From Bremerella alba (lineage in GTDB: Bacteria > Planctomycetota > Planctomycetia > Pirellulales > Pirellulaceae): a stretch of DNA of 64,000 nt. The stretch spans positions 682,001-746,000 of the forward strand of contig NZ_JABRWO010000001.1 in NCBI RefSeq assembly GCF_013618625.1, given 5' to 3'. Below are positions 51,950 through 61,272 of the stretch, one piece after another. The notes below the pieces were generated by a model. It searched no databases, was not told the DNA's origin, and was given only the letters and a program-made list of their open reading frames with translations. Positions within the stretch are counted from its first letter, which is position 1; every line of letters starts with the position of its first letter. A program made the position numbers and the translations under genes.

Positions 51950-52105
51950 CTACGCAATTTGGGGCACAAAGAGATCGACTGCTGAAAGAAAAACCGTGGA
52001 TCGCAATTCGCGAATCTCACCTGCCTCAGACTTATATTGGTTACTAAGATCTAGGTCGGCAACCCAAACGACGGGCGGCACTGTTAACGAATGCTTTTCA
52101 GGCAT
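51950..52105 (-). pseudogene. Short frame abutting a repeat, possible gene remnant
   Basis: A 51-residue open frame (MPEKHSLTVPPVVWVADLDL, then RELRSTVFLSAVDLFVPQIA). Its first codon is at 52105, exactly the left edge of the 52105-52239 repeat. The stop lies 9 bases before the 51940 ATG. Upstream codons run into the repeat. It looks like the 3' end of a gene that was cut by the repeat, or a tiny gene. It cannot be settled without homologues. Confidence 0.35.
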
Positions 52106-52239
52106 GCCACTGCCGCCCTCGGCAGTGTGAAGGGGCAAGTCGGATTGAGCAGTCTTCAAGGCAATCTGTCGAAGAGTGTGTACTTGTTACATTGGATCGA
52201 GCCTATCAAGCATTCGCACTGCTAAGGGCAGCAGTGGCA
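52105..52239. repeat. 135-bp repeat with 23-bp inverted ends, copy A
   Basis: Ends are imperfect inverted repeats of 23 bp: left arm 52105-52127 (TGCCACTGC... ...GGCAGTG), right arm 52217-52239 (CACTGCT... ...GTGGCA). A second copy is at 55528-55652. The two share the arms, an internal GTCGGATTGA, and a block of about 32 identical bases (TTGGATCGAGCCTATCAAGC onward). Copy A has about 10 bases more in the middle. It encodes no transposase, so it resembles a MITE or paired REP element. Confidence 0.82.
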
Positions 52240-52284
52240 CACCTTGAGATGGCGAGCAGCTTGGCCGTGCCGCCGTGGCGAGTT

Positions 52285-53310
52285 TTATCTCTTTGCCTTA
52301 TCTTCTTTCAGATACTGCGAAAGTTCCTCACTAAGAAACTGAATATCCGCCGCACTGAGTTTGGAGATAGCTACCTCTACTGTTTCCCCGTCTTTCTTTC
52401 GAAGCACGACGTGAGTTGTTGACTTTTCAACAAGCTTCGCCTCAACACTGAATTTGCCTGATGAATCCCGCCAAGTACGAAAAACAATCGCATTTGCTTT
52501 TGACTGCTCCTTAGCACTTAAATAGTGCGAATAACTGATCGTTTCTTTCAGTTCGCCGAGCATCTGACGCGTGTAGTCCGTTTCGCTGTTACGCAAGTAT
52601 TTCATCCCCAGCATCAATAAATCACCTGGTGCTGTTCGTACGATAAATGGGATTGGATGTTGTCCTGTCGGGGTTGTGTCACGAAGATCTTCGACGCTTT
52701 TGAGCCATTTGTGATACGGTCCGCCTGTTCCAAACCCAAATTCCCTGAATTTGGGTTTGTCCTTGAATTCCAGCAATTCCTCTAGAAGCACACAAACGTT
52801 TTTCTTAATCGCTGCAGTGGCCGCGATTACACTGTCTCTCCGTGAAGCCTGAGCGACATCTGGTTCTTCTCCGATAAAGAATTCCGTTTGCTGCGAGACG
52901 GTTATTCCGAAACGCCCTTTGTCTACGAGCGGACCTGTTAGTTTTTCTCCTTTGCCACCGATAATACTCTTGACATCAGCAGTTTGAACAGCCGGTATGG
53001 GCATTGTTACCTGCGCGATATATCGCCCGTCCTTGAGTCCGTCCTCTGGCCCGAATGTTTCAGAAATTAATTTGCCATCGCTCGAAACAAAACCGCTTGA
53101 TTGACCCAAAAAGCCATTCTCCATCTTTTCGTTGACGCTCAACATCAACTTGGTTCCAGGCGGCAAATTAGTTGCTACATTCAGTTGGACCCGATTGTCC
53201 GATTGCTTCACAACGGCAAGCGATATTGCCACATCTTTATCCATCGCAAACACATTGAGCGTTGGAATCAGCAACAAGATCAACGTAAGGATGGTAACAA
53301 AACGAGTCAT
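52285..53310 (-). CDS. Exported protein with C-terminal SHD1 domain
   Basis: A 341-residue exported protein. Signal peptide FVTILTLILLLIPTLNVFA. The central region (about 25-250) has no family I recognise (LMLSVNEKMENGFLGQSSGF, DGRYIAQVTMPIPAVQT, PKFREFGFGTGGPYHKWLKS). Residues about 285-335 match an SHD1 domain (TWRDSSGKFSVEAKLVEKST, EVAISKLSAADIQFLSEELS), as in the 37925 propeller. Start at 53310 is chosen because GGGAGA sits seven bases upstream, while the ATG five codons earlier lacks one. It is AT-richer than housekeeping genes here. Function is unknown. Confidence 0.82.
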   Translation of the reverse strand: MTRFVTILTLILLLIPTLNVFAMDKDVAISLAVVKQSDNRVQLNVATNLPPGTKLMLSVNEKMENGFLGQSSGFVSSDGKLISETFGPEDGLKDGRYIAQVTMPIPAVQTADVKSIIGGKGEKLTGPLVDKGRFGITVSQQTEFFIGEEPDVAQASRRDSVIAATAAIKKNVCVLLEELLEFKDKPKFREFGFGTGGPYHKWLKSVEDLRDTTPTGQHPIPFIVRTAPGDLLMLGMKYLRNSETDYTRQMLGELKETISYSHYLSAKEQSKANAIVFRTWRDSSGKFSVEAKLVEKSTTHVVLRKKDGETVEVAISKLSAADIQFLSEELSQYLKEDKAKR

Positions 53311-53434
53311 AGGGGATTCTCCCATTTCAAATTGTTATGCACGACTGTCCTTTCACTTCAATGATGGCCGAACTTGTGTAGGACAATTCAAAATTCGTTA
53401 TCGCTTCAAAAGCGTAATAACAGGGAAGTCGGCT

Positions 53435-53454
53435 GGCAGGGTCACTACCCTGCC
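53435..53454. repeat. 8-bp hairpin near ilvC end
   Basis: A perfect stem, GGCAGGGT (53435-53442) with ACCCTGCC (53447-53454), loop CACT. It lies downstream of the ilvC terminator, between it and the divergent SHD1 gene. It resembles planctomycete intergenic palindromes; no function shown. Confidence 0.55.
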
Positions 53455-53484
53455 TACGAAACCCAAGTGGTTTATTCATACAAC

Positions 53485-53520
53485 AAAAAAAACGGCACCC
53501 AGGTAACCCAGGTGCCGTTT
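53485..53520 (-). terminator. Intrinsic terminator of ilvC
   Basis: A perfect 10-bp stem, AAACGGCACC (53490-53499) with GGTGCCGTTT (53511-53520), is followed on the minus strand by a run of eight Us (A-run 53485-53492 on plus). It lies 32 bases after the ilvC stop. It has the classic form of a Rho-independent terminator. Confidence 0.9.
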
Positions 53521-53551
53521 GATTATCAACCTCAATCAACCGCGAAGCAAA

Positions 53552-54556
<1,005 letters not shown>

Positions 54557-54624
54557 AGGTTTGTTACTAGTTTCTAAACGGATGGGTAAATGGACGGTTT
54601 GAACTGCTAGGGGGAAGAGTTTTC

Positions 54625-54719
54625 GGTGTTCAGTTTTCAGTGCTCAGTCGGAAAGAGAAAACGAAATAGGAACCGCCGCTCCTGTTTCTCTTCTTACTGA
54701 AAACTGAAAACTGAACACC
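54625..54719. repeat. Long inverted repeat between ilvN and ilvC
   Basis: Arms 54625-54648 and 54696-54719 match at 22 of 24 positions (GGTGTTCAGTTTTCAGT... versus ...ACTGAAAACTGAACACC). They flank a 47-nt centre that itself can pair (AAGAGAAA with TTTCTCTT; AGGA with TCCT). The whole 95-nt unit should form one extended hairpin in RNA. It separates ilvN from ilvC and may set their relative expression. Confidence 0.78.
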
Positions 54720-54736
54720 TCCAACTGCCGCGAGGT

Positions 54737-55261
54737 TTATGCCTCGACGGCGTGCGGATCGTTGACTTGTTCTTCCAACGATGTTCCGCTGCGAACCATG
54801 GCGATTCGTCCCGTCCTCACCAGCTCGCAGATTCCGTAGGGTCGCATCAGGTCGATGAATGCGACGATCTTGTTTTCGGTACCAGAGATCTCGATGATCA
54901 TTTCGTGCCGGCTTACGTCGACGACGCGGCCGCGGAAGATGTCGACCAGCTCGTTGATTTCCGAGCGGGTACCGCCTGGTTCGGCGCTCACCTTGATCAA
55001 CATAAGATCGCGTTCGACGAAGTCTTGCGAGCTGACATCCAGCACGCGTACGACGGTGACGATCTTTTCCAACTGCTTGCGTACTTGCTCTAGGACATGA
55101 TCATCGCCGACGACGACAAACGTCATCCGCGAAAGATGTGGATCCTCGGTCTCCCCTACCGCGAGCGAATCGATATTGTATCCGCGAGAGGCGAGCATCC
55201 CGGAAATGTGGGCGAGTACCCCGGGTACATTCTGTACCACCGCCGAGAGCACGTGACGCAT
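54737..55261 (-). CDS. ilvN: Acetolactate synthase small (regulatory) subunit
   Basis: A 174-residue regulatory subunit of acetohydroxyacid synthase. An N-terminal ACT domain (RHVLSAVVQNVPGVLAHISG, residues 2-75) carries the valine-binding site typical of the family. DPHLSRMTFVVVGDDHVLEQ and QLEKIVTVVRVLDVSSQDFV follow, then a second ACT-like domain (ERDLMLIKVSAEPGGTRSEI, VDVSRHEMIIEISGTENKIV). The start MRHVLSAVV at 55261, with a GGGAGA-type site upstream, is preferred over a longer frame. The large subunit is not in the window. ilvC lies downstream on the same strand. Confidence 0.95.
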   Translation of the reverse strand: MRHVLSAVVQNVPGVLAHISGMLASRGYNIDSLAVGETEDPHLSRMTFVVVGDDHVLEQVRKQLEKIVTVVRVLDVSSQDFVERDLMLIKVSAEPGGTRSEINELVDIFRGRVVDVSRHEMIIEISGTENKIVAFIDLMRPYGICELVRTGRIAMVRSGTSLEEQVNDPHAVEA

Positions 55262-55736
55262 TGTTTTCTCCCAGTACCGTAAATTGAAACCCGCATGATA
55301 GTTGGCCCCCCTTGCACCGACAAGAGGCAGGCCTTTTCCGCCGATTAACGCGAAACAAACAACCCTTGACCCCACCCTAACGCGGGCAGAAATTGCTGAA
55401 GCAGATGAGGCCGACCGATCTCGTTAAGACACCGCAAGTTACGACAAGTTCAGGCCCCTCGGCTGAGGTTTTGCCGGAGGCGATCTGGGGTGCCCTGGGC
55501 ATGTCTTTGTAAGCAGCTTTTAGTGTGTGCTACTGCCGCCCTCGGCAGTGTGAAGCGGCACGTCGGATTGAAGATATTCTGCCGAAGAGCATGTGCCTGC
55601 TGCGTTGGATCGAGCCTATCAAGCATTCGCACTGCTGAGGGCAGCAGTGGCACATGGAAATGTCATTCGCTGTCAGTGTCACCCGTCGTTGTTATCTGGT
55701 TCCAACCGCATTTCGTGTCCTCACCTCAGATCGTAC
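55262..55736. other. Intergenic region holding repeat copy B
   Basis: A 475-bp gap between ilvN (minus) and a lipoprotein gene (minus). It carries the 55528-55652 repeat and otherwise no supportable gene. The stretch 55290-55450 should hold the ilvN promoter, not resolved by eye. Short open frames across the repeat share the same translated string (DRAYQAFALLRAAVAH) with frames near copy A, which confirms the repeat and not coding. Confidence 0.5.
55528..55652. repeat. 125-bp repeat with 23-bp inverted ends, copy B
   Basis: Arms 55528-55550 and 55630-55652 form the same inverted ends as copy A (one variant base near the left edge, TGCTACTGCC...). The inner block TTGGATCGAGCCTATCAAGC... is identical. 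A gap of about 10 bases relative to copy A lies in the middle. It sits in a non-coding gap downstream of a minus-strand lipoprotein gene and upstream of ilvN. Confidence 0.82.
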
Positions 55737-56150
55737 TTACTCTTTGATGAGGTCGAAATCGAAGGTGTTGCTCGTGCCTTTCACGTCTACCCGCAAGATG
55801 GAGTCTTTGTTGTACATGGCGGGGACCACGGGTTTGCGGACCTGTCTTTCCTTCTCGACATCTTTCCGAGCGGCAATTCGCACAACGTAAGAGCCCTGGA
55901 TGGCACCTGACTTGTCGCTGGTAAATCTCAGTACGTACTTCCCGTTACTATCGGTCGTGCCCATCGAGGGATTCTTCCTAGCCTCTTGCGGGTAGAAGCT
56001 GACGATGGCGTCCGGTAGCGGTTCCCCGTTCATCGTCACCACTCCTGAAACGGGGAAGAGGCCGGGCCCGTCGTTTTGCCAACAACCGGTCAAACCAAGA
56101 CTGACTACACCAACGAACAACCAACGGACACGTGAAAAATAGGTGATCAT
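55737..56150 (-). CDS. Lipoprotein with transthyretin-like beta domain
   Basis: A 137-residue lipoprotein. A basic start (MITYFSRVRWLFVGVVSLGL) is followed by lipobox LTGC (Cys at about residue 23). The mature part is a carboxypeptidase-regulatory/transthyretin-like beta sandwich (FPVSGVVTMNGEPLPDAIVS, TDSNGKYVLRFTSDKSGAIQ, GSYVVRIAARKDVEKERQVR), ending in NTFDFDLIKE. Such proteins accompany DUF1559 genes in planctomycetes. The DUF1559 gene is upstream on the same strand. It probably anchors or accompanies a surface structure; not proven. Confidence 0.85.
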   Translation of the reverse strand: MITYFSRVRWLFVGVVSLGLTGCWQNDGPGLFPVSGVVTMNGEPLPDAIVSFYPQEARKNPSMGTTDSNGKYVLRFTSDKSGAIQGSYVVRIAARKDVEKERQVRKPVVPAMYNKDSILRVDVKGTSNTFDFDLIKE

Positions 56151-56278
56151 AGCAATTCCGAAAAAACAATCGACAATGAAGCATTAACCACTGCGAATCA
56201 TCGAGCGTACGATGTTCGGTAACAGAATTGAGGCACGGGCCGTTCGTGATTCAACGTCGAACCTAATGACAACGGTCG

Positions 56279-56313
56279 TTCAACCTGTCAGGCGATTTGC
56301 CTAACAGGTTGAA
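56279..56313. repeat. Strong hairpin between DUF1559 and lipoprotein genes
   Basis: A 10-bp stem, TTCAACCTGT (56279-56288) with ACAGGTTGAA (56304-56313), plus an inner AGGC/GCCT and a GATTT loop. It lies between two minus-strand genes, 26 bases after the DUF1559 stop. No U-run follows. It may protect the upstream mRNA or set the ratio of the two products. Confidence 0.65.
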
Positions 56314-56339
56314 TGAACGTGGCTTGCAGCGGAACGATT

Positions 56340-57299
56340 CTAGGGAAGCGTGACGGTCCGTAGGTCGTCTCGGCACGCGAGACGATCCACGACCCCTGCC
56401 CAGACATAGTCGACACTCGTCGGATCATCGGTTTCATCGCCGATGGAAACGGATGTCGTTTCCGAGAGGAAGTGAACCGATCCGTCACAAAACAGGAATT
56501 GCGCGCCGCCCGGGTGTTCGCTCGAGCAGGCATTGCTATAGGTGCCGTTGATCTTTTGATCGCGACCGGACTGCGTGTAGCCAACCGCGGTCGTCGTGTA
56601 GTGGCGATTCAAGGTTCCCGGGTTTTTAGTTCCCCTGTCGGTAACGGACGCCCAAACCGATGCTTTATGATTGCGGTACCCTCGCTCGCAGATCAACATG
56701 GTATTGCTGGTTCCGTCCACCACCGACGCCATGTTATGGCTGCTTCCCCAGTAAAGCATCCCATTGCCGCCAGTCGTTTTATCTACCGCAATCGAATTGG
56801 TGGGGTCACTGAGGCTTCCTAGAACGGCTACATAATTGGAAGACGCGAGGAGCATCGCGTACGAACGGTCGCATTTATCATTGTAGTCTGGCACCGTATC
56901 AGAAGGGCAGCGATATACCGACAAGATGGTTCGCGCCAGTTCTAAGGTGTCCGTGTCATCGACATCAAACGGGCCCCATTCGCCGTTGGTGCCGCCACTA
57001 ACGACCTTGAGCTGATCGTAGAGCGTCCCTTGCTCCAAATAAGGGAGAATCAAGGTGCCCCAGCTCCACGACTTGTGATAGATGATCCCCGGCGGGAATT
57101 CGCGAAACGTATCGTGATGATTGTGAAGGGCCAGCCCCATTTGCTTTAAGTTGTTCTGACAGTGCATCCTCCGAGCGGCCTCTCGGGCTTGTTGCACCGC
57201 CGGCAAAAGCAAGGCAATCAGAACGCCGATAATTGCGATAACGACCAAGAGCTCCACCAGGGTGAAGCCACCCCGGGCGCTTAGAGAAGATTCCTTCAT
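56340..57299 (-). CDS. DUF1559 pilin-like protein 1
   Basis: A 319-residue protein with a type IV prepilin-like N-terminus, GGFTLVELLVVIAIIGVLIA, followed by LLPAVQQAREAARRMHCQNN, the DUF1559 signature abundant in planctomycetes. It is probably cleaved after Gly and methylated at Phe, then assembled as a pseudopilin. The C-terminus has SSEHPGGAQFLFCDGSVHFL, the H-x9-DG motif. The middle has the expected beta-rich domain (YRCPSDTVPDYNDKCDRSYA). The transthyretin-like lipoprotein gene follows. This pair is matched by a second one at 61.8-63.3 kb. Confidence 0.95.
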   Translation of the reverse strand: MKESSLSARGGFTLVELLVVIAIIGVLIALLLPAVQQAREAARRMHCQNNLKQMGLALHNHHDTFREFPPGIIYHKSWSWGTLILPYLEQGTLYDQLKVVSGGTNGEWGPFDVDDTDTLELARTILSVYRCPSDTVPDYNDKCDRSYAMLLASSNYVAVLGSLSDPTNSIAVDKTTGGNGMLYWGSSHNMASVVDGTSNTMLICERGYRNHKASVWASVTDRGTKNPGTLNRHYTTTAVGYTQSGRDQKINGTYSNACSSEHPGGAQFLFCDGSVHFLSETTSVSIGDETDDPTSVDYVWAGVVDRLACRDDLRTVTLP

Positions 57300-57424
57300 G
57301 ACACATCCATTTTAAAAACAGTAATAAAGAGAGAAAGCGATCTAAATGTGCATAGTGGGGGATGGAAATAGTAATAACTCGCATTTAGCGGAAAGCCTGC
57401 GGGGTCCCAACGGAACTGCCTACG

Positions 57425-57862
57425 TCATTGGGCAAACAACCGGCTCATATCGGTAAAACCCTTGATCTCAATCGCATTGCCTGACGGGTCGTAGAAGAAC
57501 ATGGTCCCTTGTTCGCCTGGCTCGCAGGCAAAGCGGACATAAGGAGCGATTACAAATTTGATTCCTTCTTCCTGAAGCCGGTCGACAAGCGTTTCCCAAC
57601 GTTTCATGTCCAGGACGATCCCAAAGTGAGGAACGGGAACGCCGTGACCGTCGACTTCGTTGACGTGAAGGGAGTCGACCGACTTGCTTTCGTTCAGATG
57701 ACAGACGAACTGATGCCCGAAGAAATCGAAGTCGACCCACGTACTCGCGCTGCGTCCCTCAGGACAACGCAGCACGCCGCCGTAAAACTCGCGGGCAGCT
57801 GCCAAGTCGTGAACTTGAACTGCCAAGTGAAACGGGCTCAGGGTCTCAATGGTGGAAGTCAT
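57425..57862 (-). CDS. VOC (glyoxalase/dioxygenase-fold) protein
   Basis: A 145-residue VOC-superfamily protein. The opening FHLAVQVHDLAAAREFYGGV carries the metal-binding His of VOC, and VPVPHFGIVLDMKRWETLVD and TMFFYDPSGNAIEIKGF supply the other expected ligand positions (His, Glu). No signal peptide. The start MTSTIETLSPFHLAV at 57862 is chosen six codons into the longest frame. It could be a glyoxalase, dioxygenase or resistance protein; the sequence does not say which. It is upstream of the DUF1559 gene on the same strand. Confidence 0.88.
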   Translation of the reverse strand: MTSTIETLSPFHLAVQVHDLAAAREFYGGVLRCPEGRSASTWVDFDFFGHQFVCHLNESKSVDSLHVNEVDGHGVPVPHFGIVLDMKRWETLVDRLQEEGIKFVIAPYVRFACEPGEQGTMFFYDPSGNAIEIKGFTDMSRLFAQ

Positions 57863-58392
57863 CTCGCGGGAACTTTCCAAAGGTAGATTTACTACGATGC
57901 ATTGCTGGGAAGTACGTCATCTTGCGCGCAATAAGCGCCTACGATGTGTTCAATTGCCATCCGGGTTCACGGACGCGATAGACGTGCGTTAGAAGTCGGT
58001 CACTCCCACACGGATGACGGTTCTGCGATAGGAAAGCACGGCGGGCAATCGCCAACTCGAACGGGATTTCGTGTTGGCTCCTTGGAGAAAACGGCCCTGC
58101 TGGAACTTGGACGGTCACGAAAGTGCTTCATAAATAGGCAAGTTTGCGATTGAGGTATAACCAAATATCTGCGTATGTAGCGATGGTCACAACGTCATTC
58201 CGCGCAGAAAACTAGTCAGTTTTCCCCAAATATTGTGGTGCAAGATCGTTTCATTGAGGGGAAAAACGTTTGCCCTCGGTCTCCTCGCCCGAATTGGTCC
58301 ACAAGTTGCGTTTGCTATTTCACGCCTATATTGTGGGAATAGTGTAGTATCCCCTTTGCAAGTCAAGTTCAACACAAATACATAAGATTACC
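57863..58392. other. Divergent intergenic region before the XylR-like regulator
   Basis: A 530-bp gap between the VOC gene (minus) and the regulator (plus). No gene supported; a 69-codon open frame at 57944-58153 is unconvincing. The 3' part is AT-richer and includes TATATT around 58326-58331 and TAGTAT near 58345. A promoter for the regulator is expected here but not clearly identified. Confidence 0.4.
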
Positions 58393-59604
58393 ATGATCCA
58401 GCGAGTATCCGCCTACTCCGACCGCCTGCGCATCGCGTTGCTGATTCTCAATGAAAGTTACTGGAGTCGTCGTATCCTGCATGGAATCGCCCGTTATGCA
58501 GATGTGAATGGGGGATGGGATTTTTGGTTGCATCCCCGCGGAATGGAGCAGCCTCGCCGATTGCCAGCCGACTGGAGAGGTCAGGGGGTCATTTCCCGCA
58601 TTTCGAACGAACCGCTGCGTCAATCGATCGCCCTGCACAACCTTCCCACGATCAACGTTTCCTGGTTGGGTGATCATTGCGCTCGTTTTCCCAAGGTGAT
58701 CGCCGATCCCCTAGCCGCCGGTCAGTTGGCAAGTTCGTTTTTTGTGGAACGAGGGTTCGAACACATCGGCTACGTCGGGCCGCCTCTGTACTACGGCTAC
58801 CAGGATGTCATCCTGCCGGAACTAACCAAAACGGCTGAAAACGCAGGATGCCGGGCCTATCAGTTCGTTCCCGATCCAGACGTCAAGCAGGCAGACTTCG
58901 ACTTCCAGCGCGTGCGACTCGTGGATTGGGTTCGCTCGTTGCCAAAACCGGTCGGAATTGTTGCTTGGCACATGATTCAAGCGCGCGAGATCATGCTGAC
59001 GTGCAGCGCCGAGGGAATCAACGTTCCCAACGAGGTGGCCGTCCTGGCGGTCGAAAACGATCCGTTAGTCTCCCAGCTATCACCCATACCAGTTTCCTAC
59101 GTCGAGCAGCGCATCGAACGAGTTGGCTTCGAGTCGGCGCAGGAACTTCAGAGATTAATTTCCGGCGGCAAGCCACGTGACAAGCCTCTGTTGATTCCGC
59201 CAGAAGGGGTCGTCGAAATGGCTTCCACCGATACGGTGTTCGCCAACGATACCCTCGTTCAAGATGCGGTCGCATTCATCAAACAAAATTGCGATGTCGC
59301 GATCAACGTGTCGGACTTGGTTCAACATCTGGATGTCTCGCGGAGGTCGCTGGAAGACCGCTTCCGCAAAGTGCTAAAACGATCACCTGCTGAGGAAATA
59401 CGATTTACTCGCGTGAGAATTCTAAAGAACCTCCTCAAGACTACCGATCTCACTCTTGTCGAAATAAGTCGACAAACCGGACACAGTTGCGAGAAATCGA
59501 TGCTCCGCTTTTTCAAAAGAATGACCGGATTAACGCCAGGCGCGTATCGCCAAAGTCATCCTCAAGTTCCTCGGGACAATGACCAGGAAGATTCCTGGGA
59601 TTGA
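58393..59604 (+). CDS. XylR/AraC-family transcriptional regulator
   Basis: A 403-residue regulator. Residues about 10-280 form a periplasmic-binding-like sensor domain of the LacI/XylR type (RLRIALLILNESYWSRRILH, FVERGFEHIGYVGPPLYYGY, VAVLAVENDPLVSQLSPIPV). The C-terminal ~100 residues carry two AraC-type helix-turn-helices (VSDLVQHLDVSRRSLEDRFR, LVEISRQTGHSCEKSMLRFF, LTPGAYRQSH). Such regulators respond to sugars such as xylose in other bacteria; the ligand here is unknown. The start is at 58393 (ATGATCCAGCG). Neighbours are the sulfatase and DUF1559 pair, suggesting control of carbohydrate degradation. Confidence 0.93.
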   Translation: MIQRVSAYSDRLRIALLILNESYWSRRILHGIARYADVNGGWDFWLHPRGMEQPRRLPADWRGQGVISRISNEPLRQSIALHNLPTINVSWLGDHCARFPKVIADPLAAGQLASSFFVERGFEHIGYVGPPLYYGYQDVILPELTKTAENAGCRAYQFVPDPDVKQADFDFQRVRLVDWVRSLPKPVGIVAWHMIQAREIMLTCSAEGINVPNEVAVLAVENDPLVSQLSPIPVSYVEQRIERVGFESAQELQRLISGGKPRDKPLLIPPEGVVEMASTDTVFANDTLVQDAVAFIKQNCDVAINVSDLVQHLDVSRRSLEDRFRKVLKRSPAEEIRFTRVRILKNLLKTTDLTLVEISRQTGHSCEKSMLRFFKRMTGLTPGAYRQSHPQVPRDNDQEDSWD

Positions 59605-59868
59605 TTCGCAAGCTGGGTCTCGGCCTCAATCGTTGCCCACAATTTACACGTCCCAGGTTACAACTGCGGAGGATCAGAAAAAGTTCTTCAGGTCGCACCA
59701 GAGGATTTTGCCAGCCGGAGCGACCGTCACATTTTCGCCCGAGGTGACCTCTCAAGCCGGGTGACATGCCCACGCGGACTTGGACATGGCTTCCGGGCTC
59801 GTTGGATACGGTGGCACACGCCATTATCATCGTATGCCAACCGCATTGCAGCTTCCGCATAGCGGACC
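59605..59868. other. Convergent intergenic region
   Basis: A 264-bp gap between the regulator stop (plus) and the sulfatase stop (minus). A short TCCGC-ATA-GCGGA hairpin (59854-59866) lies just beyond the sulfatase stop. No T-run. No gene supported. Confidence 0.4.
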
Positions 59869-61272
59869 CTACTGAAGCGGCTCTTTGGCTTCCTTCATGA
59901 AGTCACCCATCATCTGCACGATGGTTGGGTGGTCGGCGGCGATGTCGGTTGTTTCGCCGATGTCTTCCTGCAGGTTGTATAGCTCGATGGGCTTGTCCGG
60001 GGACAGACGGACGGCTTTGAATTTGCCCATGCGGGCCGCTTCCATTTTCGCGAACGACGAATACGAGATGCGGCTTTTGGGGTCTGGCTTGCGGTTGCCG
60101 ACGACGACCTTTTGTTGTTGGTCGAGCAAGGTCGGTAGGAAGCTGAGGCCGTCGTTGAGCGGGACCTGCTTCGCATTGGTCAGGTCGGCGTAGGTGGCCA
60201 TCACGTCGTAGGCGTTGAAGGTGATGCCAGACTCGGTGCCGGCGGGGATCTTGCCGGGCCAGACGGCAATGAACGGCACGCGGATGCCTCCTTCGTAGAC
60301 GGTTCGCTTGAAGCCACGCAGCGGGCCGTTGCTATCGAAGAAGCCGTGCTTGTGGCCCCCTTCGCTGTGCGGGCCATTGTCGGAGGTGAAGATCAGCAGC
60401 GTGTTGTCTTCGATCTTCAGTTCTTTCAACAGGTCGCGCAGCTTGCCAACGTCGCCATCCATGCGAGTAATCATGGCGGCGAAACCTTTTTCGGGATTGG
60501 GCCAATCCTTGTCGGCGTACTGGCCGTAGTCTGGCACTTCCTGACCGTCGCCGGTCACGCGGCCCCCTTCGTTGTTGGCGTGCGGGATGGTCCAGTGAAG
60601 GTGAAGCAGAAACGGCTTGTCGGCGTTGCGGCGAACGAAGTCGAACGCTTCCTGCGTCATCACGTCGTAGGAGTATGTCTTACGAGCATCCGGCTTCGAT
60701 ACGCGGCCGCGGGCATGGGGGTTGTCGTCGATCAGGACGTTGCCTTCGAGGGGAAGCTTTTCGACCTTGTCCCCTTCGCAGCGCCAGATGTGCGGAGGGT
60801 AATAGTTATGAGCGTTGCCTTGGTCGAGATAGCCGCACCAAAAATCGAACCCGTGATAGATCGGTTCGCCGCCGCTGCCAGGCGTGCCCATGGCCCACTT
60901 GCCGACGCCGCCGGTGGTGTAGCCTTGGTCTTTCATCAGCTGGGCGATGGTGTGATCGGTCGACTTCATCGTGTACGGCTTGTTGTCGTTGATCGGCTGA
61001 TGCCCCAGGCTACGACCGGTCCACAACACCAACCGCGAAGGCCGACAGACGGTGCAACCGGCGTAGAAGCTGGTGAGCTTGATCCCATCGTCGGCCATTT
61101 GATCGAGCTTGGGCGTGGCGATCTTCTTCTGTCCGAACGACCCAAGGTCGCCGTAACCAAGGTCATCGACGTAGATGAAAATGACATTCGGCTTGGTTTC
61201 ATCCGCCGCACGGACAACCGAAGGAACTACCGACAGCAGACCGATAGCGAGCAGAAAACACAGGCGTTGCAT
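59869..61272 (-). CDS. Exported sulfatase (FGE-type arylsulfatase)
   Basis: A 467-residue sulfatase. Signal peptide QRLCFLLAIGLLSVVPSVVR. The formylglycine-type core is C76-R-P-S-R within AGCTVCRPSRLVLWTGRSLG. It should be converted to formylglycine by an FGE-like enzyme. Metal-binding FIYVDDLGYGDLGSFG (two Asp) and later TSDNGPHSEGGHKHGFFDSN add the Asp/Asn pair. The C-terminus fits the family. It hydrolyses sulfate esters of sugars or polysaccharides in the periplasm or outside the cell. The start MQRLCFLL at 61272 is preferred; the longer frame has a poor start region. The next regulator is 0.3 kb away, convergent. Confidence 0.95.
   Translation of the reverse strand: MQRLCFLLAIGLLSVVPSVVRAADETKPNVIFIYVDDLGYGDLGSFGQKKIATPKLDQMADDGIKLTSFYAGCTVCRPSRLVLWTGRSLGHQPINDNKPYTMKSTDHTIAQLMKDQGYTTGGVGKWAMGTPGSGGEPIYHGFDFWCGYLDQGNAHNYYPPHIWRCEGDKVEKLPLEGNVLIDDNPHARGRVSKPDARKTYSYDVMTQEAFDFVRRNADKPFLLHLHWTIPHANNEGGRVTGDGQEVPDYGQYADKDWPNPEKGFAAMITRMDGDVGKLRDLLKELKIEDNTLLIFTSDNGPHSEGGHKHGFFDSNGPLRGFKRTVYEGGIRVPFIAVWPGKIPAGTESGITFNAYDVMATYADLTNAKQVPLNDGLSFLPTLLDQQQKVVVGNRKPDPKSRISYSSFAKMEAARMGKFKAVRLSPDKPIELYNLQEDIGETTDIAADHPTIVQMMGDFMKEAKEPLQ

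Noticed and set aside
58334-58354. GGGA...TCCC spaced palindrome upstream of the regulator as an operator
   Set aside because: Only the outer four bases pair; too weak to call a binding site.
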